DNA from: MPNP01 sp965215545
GTDB taxonomy: Bacteria > Pseudomonadota > Alphaproteobacteria > Rhodobacterales > Rhodobacteraceae
DNA length: 64,000 nucleotides
Direction of reading: 5' to 3'
Assembly (NCBI GenBank): GCA_965215545.1
Contig: OZ244066.1
Coordinates: 1,302,001 to 1,366,000 of the forward strand
In this document: positions 35,201 through 44,983 of the stretch, piece after piece
How the letters are laid out: each line of letters starts with the position of its first letter
Position numbering within the stretch: the first letter of the stretch is position 1
Notes under the pieces: model-generated
What the model saw: the letters and a program-made list of their open reading frames with translations, nothing else
The model's database searches: none
Told to the model about the DNA's origin: nothing
Position numbers and translations under genes: made by a program

Positions 35201-36110
35201 GGATTCCCCTGCAGCCTTTGCCACGATTGCACTGATTGGTGTCCCCAATGCCGGCAAGTCGACCCTCCTGAACCGTCTTGTTGGCACCAAGGTGGCCATC
35301 GTGACCCACAAGGCCCAGACGACGCGCTCGACCCTGACCGGGATCAGCGTACGTGGGTCCACCCAACTGGCCTTCATCGATACCCCCGGGATCTTTGCTG
35401 GCCGCAAGGCCCTTGATGAGGCCATGGTCTCGGCCGCCTGGCGCAGTCTGGGCCGGGCCGATATCGTGGCGTTGCTGGTGCCGGCAATTGGCCGGGCACG
35501 GAATCAATCGTCCGCCATCCTCGCCGATCTGCAAACGCGGCGTTCCAGCGACCATCGCTGCGCCCTGGTCATCAACAAGATTGACCGGATCCGGAAAACG
35601 GCATTGCTGGCGATGGTCGAGGCGCTCACCTGCCAGGCCGAATTCGATGCGGTCTTCATGATTTCGGCTCGTGATGGCGATGGTGTTGATGACCTGCATG
35701 ACTGGATGGTGGCCCAGGCCAGACCGGGGGCATGGAACTACGATCCGGATCAGTTGATTGATGCCTCATCGGCATTTGCGGCCTGCGAGATCACCAGGGA
35801 AAAACTCCTGCTCCGCCTGCATCAGGAACTGCCCTACCGGTTGACCGTGGAGACCGAAGAGTGGTCGGATGCCCCGGACGGATCCGTCTCCATCCGGCAG
35901 GTCATCTATGTCGAGCGGGTTGCGCACAAGAAAATGGTCATCGGTGCCGCCGGCCAGACACTCAAACAGGTTGGTATCCAGGCCCGCAAGGATATCAGTG
36001 CGCTGCTGGACCGGCCCATCAATCTGTTCCTGCGGGTCAAGGAGCGCCGTCACTGGATGGAAGAGGCCGAACGGTTGGTCGCGATGGGTCTGGACCCCCC
36101 GTCCCGCTGA
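35193..36110 (+). CDS. era: GTPase Era
   Basis: 305 residues. Binds 16S rRNA and couples ribosome small-subunit maturation to growth. G1 GVPNAGKST near 17, G3 DTPG near 62 and G4 NKID near 128; the C-terminal KH domain is introduced by EERxx-type ELPYRLTVETEEWSD and carries KMVIGAAGQTLKQVGIQARKD. The TTG at 35193 overlaps rnc, giving tight coupling. Confidence 0.96.
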   Translation: MPEDSPAAFATIALIGVPNAGKSTLLNRLVGTKVAIVTHKAQTTRSTLTGISVRGSTQLAFIDTPGIFAGRKALDEAMVSAAWRSLGRADIVALLVPAIGRARNQSSAILADLQTRRSSDHRCALVINKIDRIRKTALLAMVEALTCQAEFDAVFMISARDGDGVDDLHDWMVAQARPGAWNYDPDQLIDASSAFAACEITREKLLLRLHQELPYRLTVETEEWSDAPDGSVSIRQVIYVERVAHKKMVIGAAGQTLKQVGIQARKDISALLDRPINLFLRVKERRHWMEEAERLVAMGLDPPSR

Positions 36111-36112
36111 CG

Positions 36113-36436
36113 ATGACCCGGCACCTGCGCACCGAACTCTGGGTTGCGGCCTACCTGCGGGTCCTGGACCGGAACTGTCGGTCGGCCTATATCACGGCCC
36201 GTGGCGATCCGGATCATGGCACCGTCCTGGTCAAGATCACGGACCGCAACGGCCAGGCAAGGCTCATGCAGCGCGGTTTTGACCTGGCCAGGGATCAAAG
36301 CCGCTGGCTCTGTGTGGCCGAAGGGAAGGAGACTGATCTTGGCCCATCCCTTGCCCGCCAGAAGAGTCGGGATGCCGATCTCTGGATTCTCGAGGTCGAC
36401 TCGCCGGATGGTGCGCATTTCCTCACTGATGATTGA
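36113..36436 (+). CDS. DUF1491 family protein
   Basis: 107 residues. LRTELWVAAYLRVLDRNCRS at the N-terminus and ADLWILEVDSPDGAHFL at the C-terminus match DUF1491, a small alphaproteobacterial family of unknown function, usually beside era and recO. Two bases after era; it overlaps an alternative recO start. Confidence 0.8.
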   Translation: MTRHLRTELWVAAYLRVLDRNCRSAYITARGDPDHGTVLVKITDRNGQARLMQRGFDLARDQSRWLCVAEGKETDLGPSLARQKSRDADLWILEVDSPDGAHFLTDD

Positions 36437-36447
36437 GCGGAGCGACA

Positions 36448-37200
36448 GTGGAGTGGACTGAACCCGGGATCCTGCTGACCTGCAAACCCTATGGCGAGAC
36501 AGCCGCGATTGCCCATATCATGGCCCGCGAGAATGGGCGATACGCCGGTCTCGTGTACGGGGCCACATCCAGGCGTATCGCACCCATTCTGCAATCGGGG
36601 AACCAGTTCAAGGTCAAGTGGCGGGCGAAGTCGGAAGACAACCTGGGCTGGTTCAACCTGGAGCTGGAGACGTCGCGTTCGGTGGCGGCCTGGACCGATC
36701 GGCTGGCCCTCGCCGGTCTGACATCGGTCTGTGCCCTGCTGGATCTTCTGGTCCCCGAACGCATGGCCTATCCCGAACTCTATGATGCAACCATCGAACT
36801 GCTCGATGCCATCATGCAGGACAGGGCCTGGCCGACGCGCTACGGGCTCTGGGAGAAACAGCTGGTCACAACCATCGGTTTTGGTCTCGAACTTGATCGC
36901 TGCGCGGTGACCGGAGCCACCGAGAACCTGCTCTACATCTCTCCGAAAACCGGTCGGGCCGTCAGTCCTGAGGGAGCCGGCGAATGGGTTGACCGGCTCC
37001 TGCCCCTGCCGCCCTGCTACCGGACCGGCCAGCCGGCGTCAGCCGATGAGGTGCTCGATTGCCTGCAGACCAGTGGGCATTTCATCAACAAGGCCCTGCA
37101 GAGCGTCTCCTCCCGCCTCCGGCAACCTGCCGCCCGGACACGACTCGTGGCCATGCTTGTCGACCGGGATGCATCCCGGCTCACTGCGGATCCGGGGTGA
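36448..37200 (+). CDS. recO: DNA repair protein RecO
   Basis: 250 residues, RecFOR recombination mediator that loads RecA onto SSB-coated DNA. VEWTEPGILLTCKPYGETAA at the start is the OB-fold N-terminus of alphaproteobacterial RecO; LDRCAVTGATENLLYISPKTG near 155 takes the place of the zinc region. I prefer the GTG at 36448 over a TTG at 36433 from the family N-terminus. Its 3' end overlaps that of serB on the other strand by 20 bp. Confidence 0.92.
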   Translation: MEWTEPGILLTCKPYGETAAIAHIMARENGRYAGLVYGATSRRIAPILQSGNQFKVKWRAKSEDNLGWFNLELETSRSVAAWTDRLALAGLTSVCALLDLLVPERMAYPELYDATIELLDAIMQDRAWPTRYGLWEKQLVTTIGFGLELDRCAVTGATENLLYISPKTGRAVSPEGAGEWVDRLLPLPPCYRTGQPASADEVLDCLQTSGHFINKALQSVSSRLRQPAARTRLVAMLVDRDASRLTADPG

Positions 37201-38071
37201 CAAACGCGCGGGTTTCATACCCCTGCAAATAGAGAAGTGCCCGGAGATCGCTGTGTCTGATCCGGTGCCGGCATTGCCTCTGGACGATGGGCTTGGCCCG
37301 GAAGGCAGCACCAAGCCCGGCGGCCTTGAGCATCGGCAGGTCGTTGGCACCATCCCCGACTGCCAGAACCTGATCGGCTGCAAGGCCCCGGGTATCCAGA
37401 ACGCGATTCATGACGGCGAGTTTGCCAGAACCATCAAGCAGCGGCCTCTCCACCTCGCCGGTCAGGCGACCCTCACGGATGACCAGTGTGTTGGCATGGG
37501 TCTCGTGGAAACCAAGTCGGGTGCCGAGCGGTTCGGCAAACACCGTGTAGCCACCCGAGACAAGGACGCACCAGACACCATGGGCCCGCATGGTTCCCAC
37601 GAGTTCAGCGGCACCCGGCGTGAGGTGAATCCGCGTGTCCAGGAGATCATCGATGACAGCAGTCTCCAGTCCGGACAGGCAGTTGACCCGCAGGCGGGTG
37701 GCTTCGGCAAAGGCGATCTCGCCATTCATGGCCCGATGGGTGAGTGCTGCCACCTCGGCACCCTTGCCGGCCGCCGCCGCCAGCTCATCAATGCATTCCT
37801 GCTGGATGAGAGTCGAGTCCATATCGGCCATCAGCACGGCCTTGCGCCGTCCTCGGGCCGGAACGACGAAGAGATCAACCGCGTGCCGGTCAGTCAGGGC
37901 CTCGATCTCGACCGGAAGGGCTGGATCGGGATCGGTGCAGGCAAATTCAACAGCCTGCTCTGGATCAAGCCAATGGAGGGGGCCGCCATTGCAGACTGTG
38001 CGGACCGTATCGACCATGTCGGGGTCAAGCACAGGATCGGGACCACCGGCCACCATCACCACAAGATTCAT
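37181..38071 (-). CDS. serB: Phosphoserine phosphatase
   Basis: 296 residues, HAD-family phosphatase for the last step of serine synthesis. VLMADMDSTLIQQECIDELA near residue 82 carries the nucleophile DxDST, VLVSGGYTVFAEPLG near 170 motif II, and VLAVGDGANDLPMLKAAGLG near 240 motif III. Amino-terminal 75 residues form the usual extension. AGGAG precedes the ATG at 38071. Divergent from serC, so all three serine synthesis genes meet at one 112-bp promoter region. Confidence 0.95.
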   Translation of the reverse strand: MNLVVMVAGGPDPVLDPDMVDTVRTVCNGGPLHWLDPEQAVEFACTDPDPALPVEIEALTDRHAVDLFVVPARGRRKAVLMADMDSTLIQQECIDELAAAAGKGAEVAALTHRAMNGEIAFAEATRLRVNCLSGLETAVIDDLLDTRIHLTPGAAELVGTMRAHGVWCVLVSGGYTVFAEPLGTRLGFHETHANTLVIREGRLTGEVERPLLDGSGKLAVMNRVLDTRGLAADQVLAVGDGANDLPMLKAAGLGAAFRAKPIVQRQCRHRIRHSDLRALLYLQGYETRAFVTPDPQ

Positions 38072-38183
38072 GCTGGCATTCTCCTGCTACCGGTTGAGGT
38101 CGGTTGCAAGATCCGGGGGGGCCTTGTATCTGGGCCCAGTCCAGCACCGCCCGGTTTCACGCTATATCTGCAGGGTTTTCAGT

Positions 38184-39338
38184 ATGAAACAGGTTCGTCC
38201 GGCTGTCCCCTGCTTTTCATCCGGACCGTGCGCCAAACCGCCCGGCTGGTCACCCGCGGTCCTTGGCGAGGCAGTCCTCGGCCGCTCCCATCGCTCTCCC
38301 CTCGGTCGGGCCCGCCTGCAGGAGGTGATTGACCTGACCCGGGCCATCCTGACTGTGCCGGATGACTATCGGATCGGGATTGTCCCGGCATCCGACACCG
38401 GTGCCGTCGAGATGGCCATGTGGTCCCTGCTGGGCGCCCGTCCGGTCGATGTGCTGGTCTGGGAAAGTTTCGGCAATGACTGGGCCCGCGACATTACCGG
38501 TGAATTGCGACTCGATGCCCGGATCCTCAAGACCGATTATGGCCACCTGCCGGACCTGACCGAGATCGACTTTACCCATGATGTCGTCTTTGCCTGGAAT
38601 GGCACCACCAGTGGCGTTGCCGTTCCCGACGGGTCATTCATTCCCCATGACCGCGCGGGGTTGACACTCTGCGATGCCACCTCAGCGGCCTTTGTTGTCG
38701 ATCTGCCCTTCGAGCGTCTCGATGTGACCACCTTCTCCTGGCAGAAAGCGCTCGGCGGTGAGGCGGGTCACGGTGTCCTGATCCTCTCGCCCCGGGCGGT
38801 GGAGCGATTGCAGTCCCATCGACCCGCCTGGCCCATTCCCAAGATCTTTCGTCTCGTGCAGGATGGCCGCCTCATCGAAGGCATCTTTTCGGGGGCCACC
38901 ATCAACACACCGTCCATGCTCTGTGTCGAGGATGTGCTCCATTCCCTGCGCTGGGTCCAGGGCGAGGGTGGCGTTGCGGCCCTGCGGCAGCGGGCGCAGG
39001 CCAATGTGGCGGTGATTGATGCGTTTGTCCGGCAGCATGCCTGGATCGACCACCTCGCGGTGGACCCGGCCACCCGATCCCTGACCTCGGTGTGCCTGCG
39101 GATCACACCGCCGGACCTTGACTCTGAGCAGGCAGCCAGCATCGCCGGGTCGATGGCGGCCCAGCTTGCCCAAGCGGATGTGGCCTATGATATCGGTTCC
39201 TATCGTGCTGCACCGCCGGGTTTGCGGATCTGGTGTGGTGCCACGGTGGCAACGGCCGACATCGAGGCCCTGATGCCATGGATCGATGCTGCCTATACGG
39301 AGTCCATGGCGTCGTTGCGGGCAATGGAGGTGCATTGA
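38184..39338 (+). CDS. serC: Phosphoserine aminotransferase
   Basis: 384 residues. Makes phosphoserine from 3-phosphohydroxypyruvate with glutamate. FSSGPCAKPPGWS near the start is the alphaproteobacterial SerC signature; the PLP lysine lies in FSWQKALGGEAGHGVLILSP near residue 190, and FAWNGTTSGVAVP near 135. The stop overlaps the serA start by one base (TGATG). Confidence 0.95.
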   Translation: MKQVRPAVPCFSSGPCAKPPGWSPAVLGEAVLGRSHRSPLGRARLQEVIDLTRAILTVPDDYRIGIVPASDTGAVEMAMWSLLGARPVDVLVWESFGNDWARDITGELRLDARILKTDYGHLPDLTEIDFTHDVVFAWNGTTSGVAVPDGSFIPHDRAGLTLCDATSAAFVVDLPFERLDVTTFSWQKALGGEAGHGVLILSPRAVERLQSHRPAWPIPKIFRLVQDGRLIEGIFSGATINTPSMLCVEDVLHSLRWVQGEGGVAALRQRAQANVAVIDAFVRQHAWIDHLAVDPATRSLTSVCLRITPPDLDSEQAASIAGSMAAQLAQADVAYDIGSYRAAPPGLRIWCGATVATADIEALMPWIDAAYTESMASLRAMEVH

Positions 39339-40936
39339 TGAAGCCCCGGGTTCTGGTCTCGGACAGCCTGTCCACCGCAGCCGTCGATATTCTCACGGAC
39401 CGGGGGGTCGATGTCGATTATCGACCCAAACTGGGTCCTGATGTCGCGGCCCTCCTGGACTGCATCGGCACCTATCACGGGCTGGCGATTCGATCGGCCA
39501 CCAAGGTCACGGCCGAACTCATCGGTCGAGCCGATGAACTCAAGGTGATCGGTCGGGCCGGTATCGGGGTCGACAATATCGACATTGCGGCCGCGACCCG
39601 GCGGGGTATCATCGTCATGAACACGCCATTTGGCAATTCGGAAACGACGGCCGAGCACACCATCGGCATGATGTTCGCCCTGGTCCGCCAGATCCCCGCC
39701 GCCCACCAGTCCATTCTGGACGGCCAATGGGGAAAGTCCCGCTTCATGGGCAGTGAACTGCTTGGCAAGACGCTGGGCGTGATCGGCTGCGGGAACATCG
39801 GGACCGCCGTCTGCCGCCGGGCCAACGGGCTGATGATGACCGTGCTGGGCCATGATCCCTATCTCAGTGAGGAGCGGGCGACCCAGATCGGGGTCGAGAA
39901 GGTCTCTCTTGAGGAACTCCTTGCCCGGTCGGATATCGTCACCCTGCATGTGCCGTTGTCCGCGACCACCCGCAACATCATTGATGCCGCGGCTCTCGAC
40001 AGGATGCGACCCGGTGCCCGCCTGATCAATTGTGCCCGGGGCGGCCTTGTGGACGAGGATGCGCTGCATGCGGCCCTGGTCAGGGGACGGCTCGCCGGGG
40101 CGGCTCTCGATGTGTTTGCTGTGGAGCCGCCGGTCGACAATCCCCTGTTCTCCCTGCCGCAGGTGGTTGCCACCCCGCATCTTGGTGCCTCGACCAGTGA
40201 GGCCCAGGAGAAGGTCGCCCAGCAGGTTGCTGTCCAGATCGCCGATTGCCTTCTGAATGGGGCTGTTGCCAATGCACTGAACATGCCCTCGATCACCGGG
40301 GAGGAAGCCAAGCGGATGCAGCCCTGGCTCAGGATGGCCAGCCATCTCGGGTCCTTCGTTGGCCAGATGACCGATGAACCCATCCTGGCGTTGAATGTTC
40401 TCTACGACGGCTCGGTGGCCGGGTTCAACATCAAGGCGCTGAATGCCGTGGTCATCGCCGGGTTGCTGAAGTCGGTCAATCCGGATATCAACATGGTCTC
40501 GGCCGAAAGCATGGCCAGGGAACGGGGGATTGTCGTGTCATCGACGACCCGGTCCAAATCCGGTGTCTTTGACGCCTATGTGAAACTCAGTGTCAAGACC
40601 CAGACCCGGGAGCGCTCGATCGTCGGGACGGTGTTTTCCGATGGTCGTCCCCGCTTTGTCCAGATCAAGGGTATCTACATCGACGCGGATGTCACCGAGC
40701 ACATGCTCTATACCACCAATGAAGACACGCCGGGCGTGATTGGCCAGCTCGGGACCATTCTCGGACAGGCGCAGGTCAACATTGCCAATTTCCATCTTGG
40801 CCGTTCGGAGGCGGGCGGGAATGCCATCGCCCTGCTCTCGGTTGATGCCCCTGTCAGCGAGCCGATCCTTGCCCGCCTGCGCAACAGTGGAGTCTTTGAT
40901 CAGGTCCGGCCGCTTGTCTTCAATGTCGAGGGCTGA
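39338..40936 (+). CDS. serA: D-3-phosphoglycerate dehydrogenase
   Basis: 532 residues, long form with an ACT domain. Oxidises 3-phosphoglycerate to open serine synthesis. NAD motif TLGVIGCGNIGTAVCRRA near 145, ARGGLVDEDALHAAL near 230, catalytic His in TPHLGASTSEAQ near 280. The C-terminal ACT domain (about 455-532) includes NEDTPGVIGQLGTILGQ, usually the site of serine feedback. Translationally coupled to serC. Confidence 0.97.
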   Translation: MKPRVLVSDSLSTAAVDILTDRGVDVDYRPKLGPDVAALLDCIGTYHGLAIRSATKVTAELIGRADELKVIGRAGIGVDNIDIAAATRRGIIVMNTPFGNSETTAEHTIGMMFALVRQIPAAHQSILDGQWGKSRFMGSELLGKTLGVIGCGNIGTAVCRRANGLMMTVLGHDPYLSEERATQIGVEKVSLEELLARSDIVTLHVPLSATTRNIIDAAALDRMRPGARLINCARGGLVDEDALHAALVRGRLAGAALDVFAVEPPVDNPLFSLPQVVATPHLGASTSEAQEKVAQQVAVQIADCLLNGAVANALNMPSITGEEAKRMQPWLRMASHLGSFVGQMTDEPILALNVLYDGSVAGFNIKALNAVVIAGLLKSVNPDINMVSAESMARERGIVVSSTTRSKSGVFDAYVKLSVKTQTRERSIVGTVFSDGRPRFVQIKGIYIDADVTEHMLYTTNEDTPGVIGQLGTILGQAQVNIANFHLGRSEAGGNAIALLSVDAPVSEPILARLRNSGVFDQVRPLVFNVEG

Positions 40937-40984
40937 CTGCAGGGGACAGGCCCGCACTCCCCGACCCCGCCCCGAAGATCCCAT

Positions 40985-41344
40985 CTAGCCACCGAAGATT
41001 TCGTACAACCCGGCGGCGATTTCCCCCTCCAGCGGGAAGGACAGCATCCCCATGACGGAATAGCCCAGCATCCAGGGCAGCAGATAAAAACGAGTCATGA
41101 AAAAGAACCAGGCAACAAAGAGCGGAATCAGTGGCTCCATGAGGAAGCTTGGCGTGATTGGCCTGAAGACCCGCAGGATCGGATCCGTCATGCGGACAAA
41201 CACCCGCATGAAGAAAAAAGGACTGTCGAGAGGGAGGAACAGATTCATTCCGAACCGACCGATCAGTGTCCACATGACCATGCCAAGGACATAGTCCAGG
41301 ACCAGCACATGGACCGGGAAGACGGCTGTCAGGGGAAAGTCCAC
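40985..41344 (-). CDS. Conserved membrane protein
   Basis: About 119 residues from a GTG at 41344 that has GGGAG eight bases upstream; longer starts (41413) run through the symporter terminator and are unlikely. Three hydrophobic segments: HVLVLDYVLGMVMWTLIG, PLIPLFVAWFFFMTRFYLLP and a weaker one near the end. RVFVRMTDPILRVFRPITPS between them recalls the YggT/YlmG family, which helps membrane protein or cytochrome assembly. The match is loose. It lies after the symporter pair on the same strand, with a terminator between. Confidence 0.6.
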   Translation of the reverse strand: MDFPLTAVFPVHVLVLDYVLGMVMWTLIGRFGMNLFLPLDSPFFFMRVFVRMTDPILRVFRPITPSFLMEPLIPLFVAWFFFMTRFYLLPWMLGYSVMGMLSFPLEGEIAAGLYEIFGG

Positions 41345-41384
41345 GATTCGATCTCCCGGGATCCGCTCTCGACAGGGCTGAATC

Positions 41385-41411
41385 AAAAGGGGCGGGCAAG
41401 CCCGCCCCTTC
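41385..41411 (-). terminator. Rho-independent terminator of the symporter operon
   Basis: On the minus strand, AAGGGGCGGG, a four-base loop, CCCGCCCCTT and then TTG: a 10-bp stem running into TTTT, 37 bases after the symporter stop. Confidence 0.8.
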
Positions 41412-41447
41412 AATCATTGCAAGGACTGGGTGCGTCCCGGTCTCGAC

Positions 41448-43265
41448 TCAGTTCACGACGGTCTTGCCGAACGGATTGCGCACCTCATCCACCATGTCCT
41501 GGACTTCCTGCGGTGGCGGCTCGGTCAACAGACTGACCACAACCATGGCCACCAGGCTCACTGGCATGCCGATGATGGCAAATCTGAGATGATCGATGCC
41601 AAGCCAGGGCGTTCCGCCAGTGTAGACATAGTAGAGATAGGCACTGCCGGCCAGGAAGCCAAGCGCCATGCCGGCGATTGCGCCCTGTCGGTTGGCCCGT
41701 TTCCACCAGACTCCGAGGACCAGCGGGAAGAACAGACCCGAGGCCGCAAAGTCGAAGGCCCAGGCTACAGCCCCGAGGATTCCTGTCAGGCGGAGACTGG
41801 CAACAAGCGCTGCCAGGATCCCGATAACGACGAGCAGGATTCGGGCCACAATCAGCCGTGTTCGCGTGTCGGCATTGGGATCGATGATCTTGTAATACAG
41901 ATCATGGCTCAGCGCGTTGGCAATCGCCAGCAGCAGACCATCAGCCGTCGACATGGCCGCAGCCATGCCGCCGGCGGCCACCAGCCCCGATATCACATAC
42001 GGCAGTCCGGCAATCTCCGGCGTTGCCAGTACGACAATATCCGGTCGCATGAAGAATTCATTGATCTCCAGAAGACCATTCGCATTGGCATCAATGATGG
42101 CCAGGAAGCCGACATCAGCCCAGTTCTGGACCCAGGCCAGATTCTGGACCTCCTCGATCGACTTGCCGATGATGCCGGTTGCCAGTTCCGGATCCAGGAC
42201 CTGCAGCTTCGTCAGCGTGGCCAGAGCCGGTGCGGTGAAGTACAGCAGGAAGATGAACAGCAGCGACCAGGAGACCGATTTGCGGGCATCGCGCACCGAA
42301 GGTGTCGTGAAGTAGCGCATCAGGATGTGCGGCAGGGATGCCGTTCCGGTCATCATGCAGAAGGCAAGCGTCACGAACTTCCAGCTGGCCATTCCCGTTC
42401 CCGGTTCGTTGTGTGGCGTCGTCAGGATCCGGACGCCCCTGAGCTCTGGCGACTCGGTGGCCGCGATTCCGACATTGAGCTGGGCTTCAAGCTCGGCAAT
42501 CCGCTGGACAGCATCACCGTAGCCAAAGTGCGGGATGATGCCGAAGCCCTGGACATTGGACATCCAGATCACAGGAACCAGGTAGGCGATGATCAGCACG
42601 ATATACTGTGCAACCTGTGTCCATGTCACAGCCCGCATACCACCCAGCATCGAGCACAACAGGATACCAAGGAGGCCGAACCAGACACCGACTTCGAACG
42701 GAATGTGAAGGGCCCGGGCAGCAATCGTTCCCGAAGCATTGATCTGGGCCGTCACATAGGTGAAGGATGCCACGAAGAGGATCACGGTCGCAACGAAGCG
42801 GGCCAGATTGCCGCCGTAGCGTGTTCCGATGAAATCCGGAACGGTGTAACAGCCGAATTTGCGGAGATATGGGGCCATCAGTGAGTTGACGAGCACATAA
42901 CCGCCGGTCCAGCCGACGACAAATGCCAGATATCCATGACCACCAAAGTAAATGCCGCCAGCCAGTGCAACAAACGACGCACCGGACATCCAGTCAGCCG
43001 CGGTGGCCATGCCATTGAAGACCGGTGGCACCTGGCGACCGGCCACATAATAGGCGTCAACCTGCATTGTTCGGGAGAGCCAGCCGATCGCAGCATAGAT
43101 GAAGACCGTGAAGGCGACGAACAGGATGCCGATCACATCAGCGGAAACGCCCACCTGTTCAAGCACGGCCATGATGAGAATGAAGACGATAAATCCGCCC
43201 GTATACATGCCGTATATCTTGGGCAGATTGTCGAGAAAATCACTGCTTCCAGTTTTTAGAGCCAT
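41448..43265 (-). CDS. Sodium:solute symporter (VC_2705-like)
   Basis: 605 residues, about 13 membrane helices; SSS family, related to acetate permease ActP. GWLSRTMQVDAYYVAGRQVP near 60, GMATAADWMSGASFVALAGG near 85 and ISGLVAAGGMAAAMSTADGLLLAIANALSHD near 410 (sodium-site region) fit. It lies 12 bases after a DUF4212 gene, the recognised small-subunit partner of this branch. Substrate is uncertain; short-chain carboxylates are typical. Confidence 0.93.
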   Translation of the reverse strand: MALKTGSSDFLDNLPKIYGMYTGGFIVFILIMAVLEQVGVSADVIGILFVAFTVFIYAAIGWLSRTMQVDAYYVAGRQVPPVFNGMATAADWMSGASFVALAGGIYFGGHGYLAFVVGWTGGYVLVNSLMAPYLRKFGCYTVPDFIGTRYGGNLARFVATVILFVASFTYVTAQINASGTIAARALHIPFEVGVWFGLLGILLCSMLGGMRAVTWTQVAQYIVLIIAYLVPVIWMSNVQGFGIIPHFGYGDAVQRIAELEAQLNVGIAATESPELRGVRILTTPHNEPGTGMASWKFVTLAFCMMTGTASLPHILMRYFTTPSVRDARKSVSWSLLFIFLLYFTAPALATLTKLQVLDPELATGIIGKSIEEVQNLAWVQNWADVGFLAIIDANANGLLEINEFFMRPDIVVLATPEIAGLPYVISGLVAAGGMAAAMSTADGLLLAIANALSHDLYYKIIDPNADTRTRLIVARILLVVIGILAALVASLRLTGILGAVAWAFDFAASGLFFPLVLGVWWKRANRQGAIAGMALGFLAGSAYLYYVYTGGTPWLGIDHLRFAIIGMPVSLVAMVVVSLLTEPPPQEVQDMVDEVRNPFGKTVVN

Positions 43266-43277
43266 TGTAATTCCCCC

Positions 43278-43547
43278 TTACTGGTCAAGACCAGCTTCAT
43301 CATCAATCCGGTCCTGAAGGACGTTCTGGATGAAGATCAAGATGACAAATATGGCCAGGGATCCCTGGACGGCAAAATAGTAGCCAAGCGGGAATCCAAG
43401 GAATGACATGTCGTTGAGCGACTGGGCATTCCAGTGAACGACGAACGCAAAGATAACCCAAAGTACAAGGACCCACTCGGTGACCCGACTGGTCTTGAGC
43501 CAGTGAACCTTGCGTTTGAGTTGATCAACAGAAGTGTCAGCAGCCAT
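43278..43547 (-). CDS. DUF4212 symporter small subunit
   Basis: 89 residues with two membrane helices: VTEWVLVLWVIFAFVVHW and FAVQGSLAIFVILIFIQNVL, joined by NDMSFLGFPLGYYF, the classic DUF4212 pattern. It precedes its partner transporter by 12 bases and starts at the ATG at 43547 with GGGAGGT nearby. Confidence 0.93.
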   Translation of the reverse strand: MAADTSVDQLKRKVHWLKTSRVTEWVLVLWVIFAFVVHWNAQSLNDMSFLGFPLGYYFAVQGSLAIFVILIFIQNVLQDRIDDEAGLDQ

Positions 43548-43672
43548 GTTACCTCCCTAGCTGTCTGTTCCGTGACACCAACAGCGGGCGTCACGAAATC
43601 GTCATAATACCAATGTGGAAAAATTTGCAATATGTATTTGCCCGCCGGACCCGGGGAGACAGGAGCATGGCC

Positions 43673-44389
43673 ATGCACGGCATCCAGCAGCATGTTCGTG
43701 ATATCACCGGATTTGCCCGCATGTTGCGGACCACACTCCGCCGGAGACTGTTCCCCACGCATATCCGGACTGTCGATGATCTGATCCGCTTCATTCATAC
43801 CCGGTCGGCCTATATCGCCCAGACATCCCTGTATGGCTACCTCAAGACCCGCATGGGCCGTCAATATGTCGAGATTTTCCGTGATCCGACATTCGCCCCG
43901 GCCCTCGAACGATCAAAATGGGCTGTCTACGCCGCCTGCCTCTCCGATCTTTCCATCCACACGGTCGCCATCATCCAGACGCGGAGCGACCTGGATGCCG
44001 CCGTCGCCCGCCGCCTCGCATGCCACTGCCAGCACGAATGTGTCACCCGGACCTTCACGGATGACCACGCACGGACACTGCAGGACTCCACCATCACCGG
44101 CTGCCACCAACGCGCCGGTCAGACTCTCTGGGCCAATGCCGCCATCGACTCGGCGGCTTTCACCCACAGCCCTGCCGCCCTGGCCGACAATTCACCTGTC
44201 ATCGACCGGTACCGCGAGCTCGACCGCGAGATCATCATGAATTCAGTTCGCTTCCGCTGGGTCAATGTCCGGGTCGAATTCAGCCGCCTCATCGATGTCG
44301 ATGCCCTCACCAACGACTGGCTGAACCGGCAGGCCGACACCTTCATTCCTCCAACCGGTCCTCTCCACACCAGGCCCAACACTGCCTGA
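43673..44389 (+). CDS. Conserved-looking hypothetical protein
   Basis: 238 residues from the ATG at 43673 (AGGAG seven bases upstream); the ATG at 43667 is also possible. No membrane helix or signal peptide. The body looks coding: TVDDLIRFIHTRSAYIAQTS near 35, YGYLKTRMGRQYVEIFRDP near 60 and DREIIMNSVRFRWVNVRVEF near 190. I do not recognise a family. It is divergent from the symporter operon. Confidence 0.7.
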   Translation: MHGIQQHVRDITGFARMLRTTLRRRLFPTHIRTVDDLIRFIHTRSAYIAQTSLYGYLKTRMGRQYVEIFRDPTFAPALERSKWAVYAACLSDLSIHTVAIIQTRSDLDAAVARRLACHCQHECVTRTFTDDHARTLQDSTITGCHQRAGQTLWANAAIDSAAFTHSPAALADNSPVIDRYRELDREIIMNSVRFRWVNVRVEFSRLIDVDALTNDWLNRQADTFIPPTGPLHTRPNTA

Positions 44390-44983
44390 CTCCCTTTCGG
44401 AACCACGCCCCTTGCAAGGTCCCCGACGCGGGCCCGCTGCGACCGTTGCACCTCGGAGTGGCACCGGGGTCAGGGTCGCGAGCGGTGCAGTCAGGGTCGG
44501 TGTGTCCGGTGCACCATCAATACGGAGTCCCTCCCTGACTGCAATAACGGATGCAATAGCGGAACGGCGGTGCCTTGGTGGGCCAGCTGGTTCAGGAGGT
44601 CATGGGTGTGCCGTGACAGATCCGGGGGCTGGTCCTCGATGATGGCATCAATGCCCTGGCCTTGGGCACGGTCGCGGATGGTCTGCATCCGGGCTGTGGC
44701 ATCCGGGTGAGAGGGCAAGACGCCCACAGAGGCGATCGTTGGTGTTGGTGTCGAGCCATCCCCGTGTTGCCGCTCTCCCTGACCGTAACTGTTCGGGAAA
44801 CGGAGTGGATATTGCGCCAGATCGCTGATCTGGTGTTTGTTGCGATCCAGATGTTTCCATTTCTTCCAACCGCCGGTGCCCGTGCTTCCAGGAGGCCTGG
44901 ATCATGCCCCGCCCGGCAATCAATCCCATCGACCGCCCGCGGTGCCTGCTGTATCCTGCCGGCCTGGATCCCGTCCCCGTGAC
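44390..44983. other. Gene-poor stretch
   Basis: No protein-like frame or RNA. It contains one copy of the dispersed repeat at 44445-44471. Confidence 0.5.
44445..44471 (+). repeat. Dispersed repeat, copy A
   Basis: Plus strand GTTGCACCTCGGAGTGGCAC followed by CGGGGTC. Related copies lie at 45347-45373, 53704-53731 and 8398-8429, the latter three on the minus strand. Confidence 0.5.
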